Positions 16,368 through 23,478 of a stretch of DNA of 29,622 bases are shown one piece after another. The stretch is from assembly GCA_002712305.1 (NCBI GenBank), contig PATE01000130.1, positions 1-29,622 of the forward strand, in the 5' to 3' direction. Each line of letters begins with the position of its first letter. Within the stretch, counting starts at the first letter, position 1. The position numbers were made by a program, and so were the translations under genes. This DNA comes from Gemmatimonadota bacterium (GTDB lineage Bacteria > Latescibacterota > UBA2968 > UBA8231). Below the pieces are notes generated by a model. That model ran no database searches, had not been told where the DNA came from, and saw nothing but the letters and a program-made list of their open reading frames with translations.

Positions 16368-18422
16368 GTGAAATACCTATTTACCGGTGGCGCATCGGGG
16401 GGGCACATCTATCCAGCCCTCGCCGTGGCAGACGAGATCCGGCGGCGCGAACCGGACGCCGAGTTCCTCTATGTCGGTGTTGCAGGCCGGCTCGAGGAGA
16501 GAGTGGTTCCCGGCCGAGGCTACAAACTGCAATTGGTCCGCAGCCGACCCTATCCACGTTCATCTTCACCGTGGGCACTGACCAGGTTTGCCCTGACGCT
16601 TAGCATCGGTGTGCTGCAGGCTATGGTGGTCCTGCTGCGCTTCCGTCCGCAGTTGATCTTCGGCACCGGTGGTTTCGTCAGCGCGCCGATTCTCTTCGCC
16701 TGTGGAATCCTGAAACGGGTCGGCCTCTGTCGAGTCGAGGTTTTTGCCTACGAGCCGAACGCTCACCCCGGACTGCTGAATCAGGCGGTGGGACGGCTCG
16801 CCAGCCGGATCGGCGTCGGCTTTGAGGAGGCGGGGCGCTGGTTTGACATGAAGCGAGTCGCCGTGGTCGGATTCCCCGTGCGGCGAGAGGTGCTCCAACT
16901 CGACCGCTCCACAGGCCGCAGGCAGTTGGAGATCCCAGCGGATCGATTCGTGGTGTTTGTTTTTGGTGGCTCGCAGGGCTCGAGGGTAATCAATCGCGCT
17001 CTTGTCGAAGCCCTGCCGATTCTGATGTCGCATTCCGAGCAGATCGTGGTCCTCCACGCAACCGGTCGTACTCAGACTGCAGACTACGATGCCGTCCTGG
17101 ATACCGAACGGCGGCTCGAAGAAGCAGGTATCGACGAAAGCAGCACTGATTGGTATCAGCGCTGCGAGTATCTGGAGCAGATCGAACATGCCTATGCAGC
17201 GGCGGATCTCGTGGTCTGCAGGGGGGGGATGAGCACGCTGACCGAGGTCGGCGTGAGTGCCATCCCATCGATCATCATCCCTCTTTCGACGTCGGCCGAG
17301 GATCACCAGGCGATCAATGCTCGAGAAATTGAGCGCCGCGGGGCAGCGAGTGTCTTGTACGAAGAGGCCTGCTGGATGGAGTCTGGCGAGGTCGGCACTC
17401 GGGTCAGCGGGCGACGTCTTGCCGATGCCATCGTCGAATACGTGAACGATCCCGAGAAAGCGAAAGCGGTAGGGGCCGCGGCTGGTGTCATTCCCAGACG
17501 CGATAGTCTGGAGTGCATCGTGGATGAACTCCAGGGGCTGGTCCAGGGCCGGCGGCCCGCCCCTCTTAAGCTGGAGTTTCCATCGCCGCAGACGAATCTC
17601 CCCACTGACCCGAATCGTTTCTTACGCCACGTACGTGATCGCCTCGACCAGGTCGACCATCGGATCGAGGCCCTGCCCGATCACGATCTGGCCTACCTGC
17701 GATATCAGGCCGATCGGCATCTGGCGTCGAGCGCGTGGTATGAGATTCCCCTCGGGCGCCGAAATGTGGGTGTGAAACTGGTCGGTTGGCTGCGCTACAC
17801 AGATCGCCTCGATCTGGTCCTTGAGATTCTCAGAAACCGTCGATCGGCTGGTCTTGTGAAGAGATGGGTCGGTGGGGACTTCATACATCCGGGAATCCTT
17901 CGACGAAACGCTGTTGAATATGCACTGGCGAGAATCGGCCTTGCAGAGGGGGGAGCGCCACTTCGTCAGGCATTGCTCGAGGCCCTCAAGACGGACCCCT
18001 ATTTCGAGGTTCGGCGCGCTACAGCCGTCGTGCTGGGGGAGCAGGGGGTTGCAGGGGATCAGGACGTGGAAGGGGCGTTGATGGATGCCCTCGGCGATGA
18101 CGCACCCAGTGTCGTCACCGCCGCCATCGCCGCGCTTGGGCACGTAGGGTGCGATGGAGAGCGGCTGCTGCCACGCCTGCGTGCCTTCTATGTCCATGAT
18201 GATTGGCAGTATCGGCAGCAGACGGTGATTGCCCTGGACCGACTTCTCCAGCGGCACATTATCGATGGGGCAGATATCGTGGACGATCTGGATGTCATTC
18301 TGTCCACATCGCCAAACTTCGAGCCTGCCTTCCCCCTCAAGCGCAGCCTCGACGAGCTGGCGACACGTGTCCGGACCCACATGACACCAGATGGCTCTAG
18401 TCGCGCCGGCGCAGGGGGATAG
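16368..18422 (+). CDS. murG: MurG glycosyltransferase fused to a C-terminal HEAT-like domain
   Basis: 684 residues, where MurG is normally about 360. Residues 1 to about 395 are MurG-like (UDP-GlcNAc to lipid I, making lipid II on the inner membrane face). The landmarks are GGASGGH (7-13), FGTGGFVSAP (98-107), YEPN (128-131, usually HEQN), FGGSQGSRVIN (199-209) and CRGGMSTLTE (284-293) with DHQAINA after it. After a Pro-rich linker (about 398-416), residues 417-684 are helical. From about 509 to 645 they show HEAT-like repeats, for example FEVRRATAVVLGEQG, then APSVVTAAIAALGHVG, then WQYRQQTVIALDRLL. The GTG at 16368 has GAGG five bases upstream. mraY follows four bases later. The enzyme identity rests on motifs and on that neighbour. 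The helical part is probably a protein-binding scaffold; its partner is unknown. Confidence 0.85.
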   Translation: MKYLFTGGASGGHIYPALAVADEIRRREPDAEFLYVGVAGRLEERVVPGRGYKLQLVRSRPYPRSSSPWALTRFALTLSIGVLQAMVVLLRFRPQLIFGTGGFVSAPILFACGILKRVGLCRVEVFAYEPNAHPGLLNQAVGRLASRIGVGFEEAGRWFDMKRVAVVGFPVRREVLQLDRSTGRRQLEIPADRFVVFVFGGSQGSRVINRALVEALPILMSHSEQIVVLHATGRTQTADYDAVLDTERRLEEAGIDESSTDWYQRCEYLEQIEHAYAAADLVVCRGGMSTLTEVGVSAIPSIIIPLSTSAEDHQAINAREIERRGAASVLYEEACWMESGEVGTRVSGRRLADAIVEYVNDPEKAKAVGAAAGVIPRRDSLECIVDELQGLVQGRRPAPLKLEFPSPQTNLPTDPNRFLRHVRDRLDQVDHRIEALPDHDLAYLRYQADRHLASSAWYEIPLGRRNVGVKLVGWLRYTDRLDLVLEILRNRRSAGLVKRWVGGDFIHPGILRRNAVEYALARIGLAEGGAPLRQALLEALKTDPYFEVRRATAVVLGEQGVAGDQDVEGALMDALGDDAPSVVTAAIAALGHVGCDGERLLPRLRAFYVHDDWQYRQQTVIALDRLLQRHIIDGADIVDDLDVILSTSPNFEPAFPLKRSLDELATRVRTHMTPDGSSRAGAGG

Positions 18423-18426
18423 GAGA

Positions 18427-19536
18427 TTGCTCTACTACCTGGGGACTTACCTACAAGACCACATCGCTGCCCTTTCCTTCCTTCGCCTGCTGGATTCGAT
18501 CAGCTTTCGAGCCTTAGGGGGAGCGATCACGGCGATGTTGTTTACCATCACCTTTGGTGGTCGCATCATCCTCGCACTCTACAGCAGCGGGCGTCGGGAC
18601 AAGAGTCGTTCATACGACCATTTTCCCGTTACGGGCAAAGGAGCAACCAAGACCTACGGTGGCCCTCTCGTGGTCGCCTCGATCGTGACCTCCGTTCTGC
18701 TCTGGGGGAAGTTGCACAATCCCTTTACACTGATCTGCTTGTTTGCCGTTTTCTGGTTTGCTGGGCTTGGGTACATCGACGATCACCTGAAAGTCCGACA
18801 TGGCGCCAGTGACCATGGCCTTTCCGAGACGGCCAAACTTGCTCTGCAGCTACTCTACGGGGTCGGGTTCGGTCTGTTCTTTGTTGTAGAGGGATGGTCG
18901 CCCATGCCGCCCGGTCTGGCCACGCAACTATTCGTCCCGTTCTTCAAAACACCGATCATTGACTTGGGATGGGGCTACGTTCCTTTCATCGTGTTCACCG
19001 TGATCGCCATCTCAAACTCGGTCAATATCGCCGACGGCATCGACGGGTTGGCCATTGTGCCTGTCGCCTTTGCCGTCGCCGTCTACGCCGTGTTCGCCTA
19101 TGTATCGAGTCATGCGCGGATCTCCGAGTTTCTCATCTTCCCCTTCGTGCCTGGCGCCGAGGAAGTCGCCATCATCTGTTCTATCGTTTTTGGCGCCTGC
19201 CTCGGTTTCCTGTGGTTCAACTCGTATCCCGCAAATGTCATCATGGGTGACACGGGATCGATGGCATTGGGAGGGCTGGTGGGGACGATTGTCGTGTTGG
19301 TGAAACAGGAATTCCTGTTCATCATCGTCGGTGGCATCTTCGTCACCGAGGCCCTCTCGGTGGTGATCCAGGAGAAGGTGGGAATCAAGTGGTTGGGGCG
19401 GCGCTTTTTCCTCAGCGCGCCTATTCACCACCACTTCCAGTCCAGAGGTCTGGCGGACACGAAGATCGTGATTCGTTTCTGGATCGTGGCAGGGATCCTC
19501 GCCCTGGCAGGCCTGGCGACGCTGAAGATTCGTTAA
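18427..19536 (+). CDS. mraY: MraY, phospho-MurNAc-pentapeptide transferase (lipid I synthesis)
   Basis: 369 residues from the TTG at 18427, chosen because LLYYLGTYL matches the start of MraY proteins and GGGGGATAGGAG precedes it. An ATG at 18391 would add 12 atypical residues and overlap murG. The protein is polytopic, with about ten helices. Catalytic landmarks are present: YIDDHLK with Asp118/Asp119, NSVNIADGIDGLA (197-209), MGDTGS with Asp275, and PIHHHFQSRG with His334-336. The C terminus (VIRFWIVAGILALAGLATLKIR-like) also matches E. coli MraY from memory. It joins phospho-MurNAc-pentapeptide to undecaprenyl phosphate. The usual GTPTMGG loop reads GATKTYGG (72-79), a visible departure. 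It sits after murG instead of in a normal division/cell-wall cluster. Identity is firm. Confidence 0.93.
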   Translation: MLYYLGTYLQDHIAALSFLRLLDSISFRALGGAITAMLFTITFGGRIILALYSSGRRDKSRSYDHFPVTGKGATKTYGGPLVVASIVTSVLLWGKLHNPFTLICLFAVFWFAGLGYIDDHLKVRHGASDHGLSETAKLALQLLYGVGFGLFFVVEGWSPMPPGLATQLFVPFFKTPIIDLGWGYVPFIVFTVIAISNSVNIADGIDGLAIVPVAFAVAVYAVFAYVSSHARISEFLIFPFVPGAEEVAIICSIVFGACLGFLWFNSYPANVIMGDTGSMALGGLVGTIVVLVKQEFLFIIVGGIFVTEALSVVIQEKVGIKWLGRRFFLSAPIHHHFQSRGLADTKIVIRFWIVAGILALAGLATLKIR

Positions 19537-19583
19537 CCCCGGTCCACCTCTATGCACCCATCGCCAGCTGTCCGCGTAGAACG

Positions 19584-19606
19584 AAAAGCGGCTCCTTGGG
19601 GGAGCC
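19584..19606 (-). terminator. Terminator for the minus-strand membrane-protein gene
   Basis: GGCTCC (19590-19595) and GGAGCC (19601-19606) form a 6-bp stem with a 5-nt loop. Read on the minus strand it is followed by GCTTTT. It lies about 30 bp past the stop of the minus-strand gene and fits an intrinsic terminator. It offers mraY transcripts from the other side only the hairpin, without a T-run. Confidence 0.55.
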
Positions 19607-19636
19607 ATGGTGACTCTTGTAGACTGCGCGAACCTG

Positions 19637-20121
19637 CTACAGCAATCGAATCCCATAGATGAAGAGCAAGACCGTGGTCGTGCCGCTGCAGACCGTGATC
19701 CACAGTGGGACGCCGCTTTCGTCACCGTCATAGATCTCACGGGTATAGCGACGGTATTCGCTCGAGATCAGCAGGTGTCCTGAGGCGAGAGAGATGATGA
19801 TCGCAATCACGAGAAATGTATAGCCGAGGGTTGCGGATCGATGGCTCGGGCGAGGCTCAACACATACGAGACGATGTTGACGAGCAGACCGTATTCTCTC
19901 GACAGCAGGCTGTAGATGATGATCCCCAGACTCAACGAACCGACCGCCATCGAGGAGGCGGCTTCCAGCAGGGGGATCCCGGCGAACAATACCAGGACCG
20001 GGACGCTGATGATCAGGTGCAGCCACATGCCCGCATACGCATAGAAAAAAGAAGGGCGCTCGAGTGACGCGGTCCCTACGTGAAACTGAGAAAATGACTG
20101 ACGTCTTGCTGACATCGGCAT
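19637..20121 (-). pseudogene. Frameshifted small four-helix membrane protein
   Basis: Two overlapping minus-strand frames together make one protein. The upstream frame starts near 20121 (MPMSARRQ) and encodes two or three helices (FFYAYAGMWLHLIISVPVLV, then SSMAVGSLSLGIIIYSLL). It runs through VSYVLSLARAIDPQP and then meets a stop at 19807. The neighbouring frame picks up in the same few codons with LGYTFLVIAIIISLASGHLL and ends with a last helix and IYGIRLL at 19637. The switch lies at about 19825-19845 and corresponds to the loss of one base. The joined product would be about 160 residues, a small inner-membrane protein of no family I recognise. It could be a real pseudogene, a sequencing or assembly error, or programmed frameshifting, although no slippery heptamer is visible. 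Promoter, leader and terminator all remain. Confidence 0.6.
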
Positions 20122-20176
20122 CCGGCGCAGCTGAAGAAACTTCCGGGGAAGGGAAGTGAAGCTGCGCGGCAACTGG

Positions 20177-20208
20177 GCAAAAAGGAAACCTCCGTCGAGG
20201 GGACGGAG
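20177..20208 (-). promoter_or_regulatory. Leader hairpin with T-rich tail (candidate attenuator)
   Basis: A perfect 7-bp stem, CTCCGTC and GACGGAG (20190-20208), has a 5-nt loop. On the minus strand it is followed by GTTTCCTTTTT. It sits in the leader between the -10 box at 20247-20252 and the presumed start at 20121, where a conditional terminator would act. No ligand-binding fold is recognised. Confidence 0.4.
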
Positions 20209-20246
20209 AGTCAACGTAGTTCGTGCATCAAGCGATTGATCTTCAA

Positions 20247-20277
20247 GTATAGCCGCCGCCCTTTGGCGGGTGTCAAG
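20247..20277 (-). promoter_or_regulatory. Sigma70-type promoter for the membrane-protein gene
   Basis: Read on the minus strand, TTGACA (20277-20272) is followed after 19 bp by TATACT (20252-20247). The -35 matches exactly and the -10 matches at five of six positions. The spacer is slightly long and contains a CCGCC/GGCGG hairpin sequence. Transcription would begin near 20240, about 120 bp before the presumed start codon. Confidence 0.5.
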
Positions 20278-20288
20278 AAACACCACAC

Positions 20289-20322
20289 CATCGGGGGCGT
20301 TCAGAGGTCCATCGCCCCGATG
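20289..20322 (-). terminator. Hairpin after the PilZ gene
   Basis: CATCGGGGGCG (20289-20299) and CGCCCCGATG (20313-20322) form a GC-rich stem of about ten pairs with one bulged G. It begins 21 bp after the PilZ stop codon on the minus strand. The following sequence, GTGTGGTGTTCTTG, is only mildly T-rich, so termination may be partial. The hairpin would separate the PilZ gene from the promoter just beyond. Confidence 0.45.
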
Positions 20323-20343
20323 GGCGCCTGCACTGACTTGATT

Positions 20344-21180
20344 CTACGCGGCGGCGGCCATCGCAGTTGGTGACGCGGCAGCCTGCTCGTCACCACGAAC
20401 ACACCGTCGCAGCGCCTGCCGCTCGAGATAACGCACCAGTTGGAAACAACCCTCCTGCTTGTCACGGAAGGAGAGGGAGACCGAGTACACGGGTCCTCGC
20501 TCGTCTCGCGAGTGCAGGGCGACGGCCACGGCACGAGCCCGCAGATGAGTAAACTGAGCTCGAACTTTCTCGGCCGCCTCGGCGACGGGATTGCGCGTCA
20601 GAGAAAGACTCTTGATCGGTACCCCACCCCGAGGCAGGTGGCGGCGGGCCTGTGCTTCGACGAAGCTCTGGGGGGCCTCCAATGTGACGTCGACCCACTC
20701 TGAACTTGGACGGCAGCGCGTATAGAGTTGCGCACCACCGCCGCTGATGTTGGTCAGCGCGGCGTCGGCCTCGACGGGAGCGACCTGTGGATTCTCGCGC
20801 CATCCGAGTTTGCCACGCAGGCACACATTGACACGGTAGGTGTCGCGGCGATACGCTGCAGCCCGGGGTGGCGACTTGACCAGCAGCACGGGCAGGCGAC
20901 CGCCGAGACGGCCACGCCCGCGGATCTCGCTCGAAAACGCAAAGCTCTTCTTGTGAGATCTCAGGGATTGGATCGTAACGGGTGTTCCTTGTTTTGGTCG
21001 AAAGTCGCCCGGAGCGTCGAAGCACAGCAGTCCGTCGCGACTCATCTGGTGCAATCGGCTCTGGTAGGCGCCGGCTTCTACGCGAGGATCATCAAATCGG
21101 AGCAAGAACTGCTGACCGATTTTCACCCCTTCGGGCAGCCGGCGTGGCTGCCGCTTGTTCGAATCGTTGATTGTCTTCAT
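20344..21180 (-). CDS. YcgR-like PilZ-domain protein (cyclic-di-GMP receptor)
   Basis: 278 residues from the ATG at 21180, chosen because GGAG lies seven bases upstream; an upstream ATG at 21216 lacks this. The N-terminal half resembles the YcgR/PilZN beta domain (VKIGQQFLLRF, then YQSRLHQMSRDGLLCF). The PilZ domain carries both cyclic-di-GMP motifs intact: RDTYR at 112-116 (RxxxR) and NISGGG at 144-149 (NxSxxG). It should therefore bind the second messenger. YcgR proteins brake flagellar motors, but related PilZ proteins control polysaccharide or other outputs, and no motility gene is in view. The last ten residues are mainly Ala. It faces away from recG across a 150-bp gap. Confidence 0.87.
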   Translation of the reverse strand: MKTINDSNKRQPRRLPEGVKIGQQFLLRFDDPRVEAGAYQSRLHQMSRDGLLCFDAPGDFRPKQGTPVTIQSLRSHKKSFAFSSEIRGRGRLGGRLPVLLVKSPPRAAAYRRDTYRVNVCLRGKLGWRENPQVAPVEADAALTNISGGGAQLYTRCRPSSEWVDVTLEAPQSFVEAQARRHLPRGGVPIKSLSLTRNPVAEAAEKVRAQFTHLRARAVAVALHSRDERGPVYSVSLSFRDKQEGCFQLVRYLERQALRRCVRGDEQAAASPTAMAAAA

Positions 21181-21280
21181 TCGGGGCTCCAAAAAGGCTT
21201 CAGGGGCTGGCTCCACTGAGCTGCCAGAGACTTCTCTTCGAGAGAAAGGTGACGGGGCTGGTAGTGGGCCGTAGATCTGC

Positions 21281-21310
21281 TTGATTCATCGGTCCGCGGT
21301 GGAGTATTCT
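21281..21310 (+). promoter_or_regulatory. Candidate promoter for recG
   Basis: TTGATT (21281-21286) is followed after 18 bp by TATTCT (21305-21310), just upstream of an AT-rich stretch (21305-21330) that contrasts with the GC-rich surroundings. Each hexamer matches the sigma70 consensus at four of six positions. The region is shared with the divergent PilZ gene, for which I could not pick a clear promoter. Confidence 0.4.
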
Positions 21311-21330
21311 TTAGTATTAATTCATACAAA

Positions 21331-23478
21331 GTGCGGGAATGTTCGTGTTTGATCTGGTACATACCACCACCGTCCAACAGGGCTGCCGTGGCTCGAGCCG
21401 CTAAATCGGACCTCGGGCCAGATCCGGAGGCACCCGTTCGGCTGCCGGTGCTGACAGGCGAAATCGGTGCCCAACGCATCGAGGGCGTGTCTGGCGTCGG
21501 CGCTCAGAGAGGGAAGGTGCTGCGAGAAGCCGGGATCGAAACACTGGCAGACCTGCTGCTGAGGCTGCCTCGCCGTTACCTCGACCGCAGCCATATCGTC
21601 CCGATTGAAGCCGCCCCCATCGGTGAGGAGGTCACGCTGCTGGTCCGTGTTCTGCGACCTGGGCAAGCCCCTCGGTTTCGGCGTGGCCGTCAGCCGCCCC
21701 GTGAGGTCGTGGTTGAAGATGGATCAGGCACGCTGCGCTGTGTGTGGTTCCGAGGCGGGCACTACCACAATTTCGAAGCAGGGGATCTGCTCGCTCTGAG
21801 CGGCAGGCTGGAAACCTACAAGAACCAGCGACAGGTCTCTCACCCCGAGTATGAGTTCATCACCACCACGGATGATGATTCGGGGGCACGTGGCGACCTA
21901 CTTCATACGGGCGGAATCATTCCGCTCTACGCCAGCAGCGCCGATCTGCAGGAACGTGGCCTTCGGTCGCGTGGATTTCGGCGGCTTGTGCGAGCGGCCC
22001 TCTCCCTGGTCGAAGGGGGGATCGTGGCCGCCGTGGACGAATCGATCGCCGCCGGCCAGGATCTCCCGAGTCTTGAGGCGGCACTCAAGGATGTCCACTT
22101 TCCGCCTTCCCGCGATCGTGCTGAGGACGGTCGGCGACGACTGGCATTGGAAGAGCTCTATCATCTGCAGCGCGAGATGGACCGGCGTCGGCAGCGTCGA
22201 CTGTCTCAAGCGGGAGCATCGATCGCGCCGAGTAAGCAACTCGTGCCTCGCCTGATCGAGCGTCTCGACTTCGAACTTACGGCGGCACAGACGCGTGTTG
22301 TCGAGCAGATCAGCTCCGACCTGCAGCAATCTCATCCCATGCGACGGCTGCTGCACGGCGACGTGGGATCTGGCAAGACGCTGGTGGCGTTGTGTGCCGC
22401 TCTGCAGGCGATCGAGGCGGGATACCAGGTCGCGGTCATGGCGCCGACGGAAATCCTGGCCGATCAACACTTCCAGACCTGGCAGTCGTTGCTGTCGCCC
22501 ATGGGGTTGAGTCCGGCGCTGTTGAAAGGGGGCCAACGGGCGGCCGTGCGACGTGAACTGCTCACCGGGATGCAGACGGGCGCGTTGTGTTTGATCGTAG
22601 GAACTCACGCTCTGCTGCAAGAGGATGTTGGGTTTTCCCGCCTCGGACTAGTCATCGTTGACGAACAACATCGTTTCGGTGTGGAGCAACGTGAGCAACT
22701 GATCCGCAAGAGTGACGCCGTTCATACGCTCGTGATGACGGCGACCCCCATTCCTCGCTCACTGGCCTTGAGCATGTACGGAGATCTGGAGGTCAGTGTG
22801 CTGGACGAATTGCCTCCGGGGCGTTTGCCCGTACGCACAGCCCTGCGCTCGCCAGATCGACGGGACCGCATCCTCGCCTTCGTGGCAGAGCAGATCTCCG
22901 AGGGAAGGCAGGGATACCTCGTCTATCCCACGATCGAAGAGTCTCAGGCTTCCGATCTACTGTCCGCGGAGGCGGCTTTCGAGGAATTGTCCTCCGGTGC
23001 ATTGGCACGCTACCGCCTCGGACTGCTTCATGGGCGTTTGTCGACGGAAGAGAAGAGGTCGGTCATGTCACGCTTTGCCGCCGGAGATCTCGACGTACTC
23101 GTCGCCACAACTGTCATCGAAGTCGGCGTCGATGTGGCCAATGCCACGGTGATGGTGATCGAACACGCTGAGCGCTTCGGATTGGCGCAACTTCACCAAC
23201 TGAGGGGGCGCGTGGGGCGCGGGGCAGAAGCCGCTTACTGCATTCTTGTGGCCTACCCAACCGACACGGAGGAGCAGCTCTGGCGCGAGCGACTCGATGC
23301 GCTGTGTGCGACGGATGACGGATTTGAGCTGGCTCGTACGGATCTGCGAATGCGAGGCCCTGGCGAGTTCCTTGGGACACGTCAGGCGGGACTTCCAGAG
23401 TTGCAGATCGCCGATCTGGTCCGCGACGAAGATCTGCTGGAGGTGGCCCGGGCAGCCGCGGTGGGCTCCGACCGATGA
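21331..23478 (+). CDS. recG: RecG ATP-dependent DNA helicase
   Basis: 715 residues as the longest reading from the GTG at 21331, which lacks a ribosome site. A GTG at 21388 with AGGG in front is a good alternative and would give about 696 residues, close to the family's 690-700. The wedge/OB domain comes first (IEGVSGVGAQRGKVL, then LLRLPRRYLDRS). The superfamily-2 helicase core follows: Walker A GDVGSGKT (343-350), DEQH (444-447), TATPIPRSLA, then the second RecA fold with TTVIEVGVDVANATVMVIEH-like residues and QLRGRVGRG. RecG reverses stalled forks and branch-migrates Holliday junctions. The end EVARAAAVGSDR comes about 25 residues earlier than usual, so the C-terminal extension is short. 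Its stop overlaps the transporter gene by four bases. Confidence 0.95.
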   Translation: MRECSCLIWYIPPPSNRAAVARAAKSDLGPDPEAPVRLPVLTGEIGAQRIEGVSGVGAQRGKVLREAGIETLADLLLRLPRRYLDRSHIVPIEAAPIGEEVTLLVRVLRPGQAPRFRRGRQPPREVVVEDGSGTLRCVWFRGGHYHNFEAGDLLALSGRLETYKNQRQVSHPEYEFITTTDDDSGARGDLLHTGGIIPLYASSADLQERGLRSRGFRRLVRAALSLVEGGIVAAVDESIAAGQDLPSLEAALKDVHFPPSRDRAEDGRRRLALEELYHLQREMDRRRQRRLSQAGASIAPSKQLVPRLIERLDFELTAAQTRVVEQISSDLQQSHPMRRLLHGDVGSGKTLVALCAALQAIEAGYQVAVMAPTEILADQHFQTWQSLLSPMGLSPALLKGGQRAAVRRELLTGMQTGALCLIVGTHALLQEDVGFSRLGLVIVDEQHRFGVEQREQLIRKSDAVHTLVMTATPIPRSLALSMYGDLEVSVLDELPPGRLPVRTALRSPDRRDRILAFVAEQISEGRQGYLVYPTIEESQASDLLSAEAAFEELSSGALARYRLGLLHGRLSTEEKRSVMSRFAAGDLDVLVATTVIEVGVDVANATVMVIEHAERFGLAQLHQLRGRVGRGAEAAYCILVAYPTDTEEQLWRERLDALCATDDGFELARTDLRMRGPGEFLGTRQAGLPELQIADLVRDEDLLEVARAAAVGSDR

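Noticed and set aside
16171-16371. A 66-codon plus-strand frame that ends with a GTGA overlap on murG
   Set aside because: It starts with TTG without a ribosome site, runs through a TATAAT box and the large hairpins, and its product resembles nothing. The overlap looks like chance.
19825-19845. Programmed -1 frameshifting at the break in the membrane-protein gene
   Set aside because: No slippery X-XXY-YYZ heptamer is present in the right frame and no stimulatory hairpin follows closely. A lost base is simpler.
20122-20240. Cyclic-di-GMP riboswitch in the leader of the membrane-protein gene
   Set aside because: The neighbouring PilZ gene made this attractive, but the conserved riboswitch core sequences are not present.
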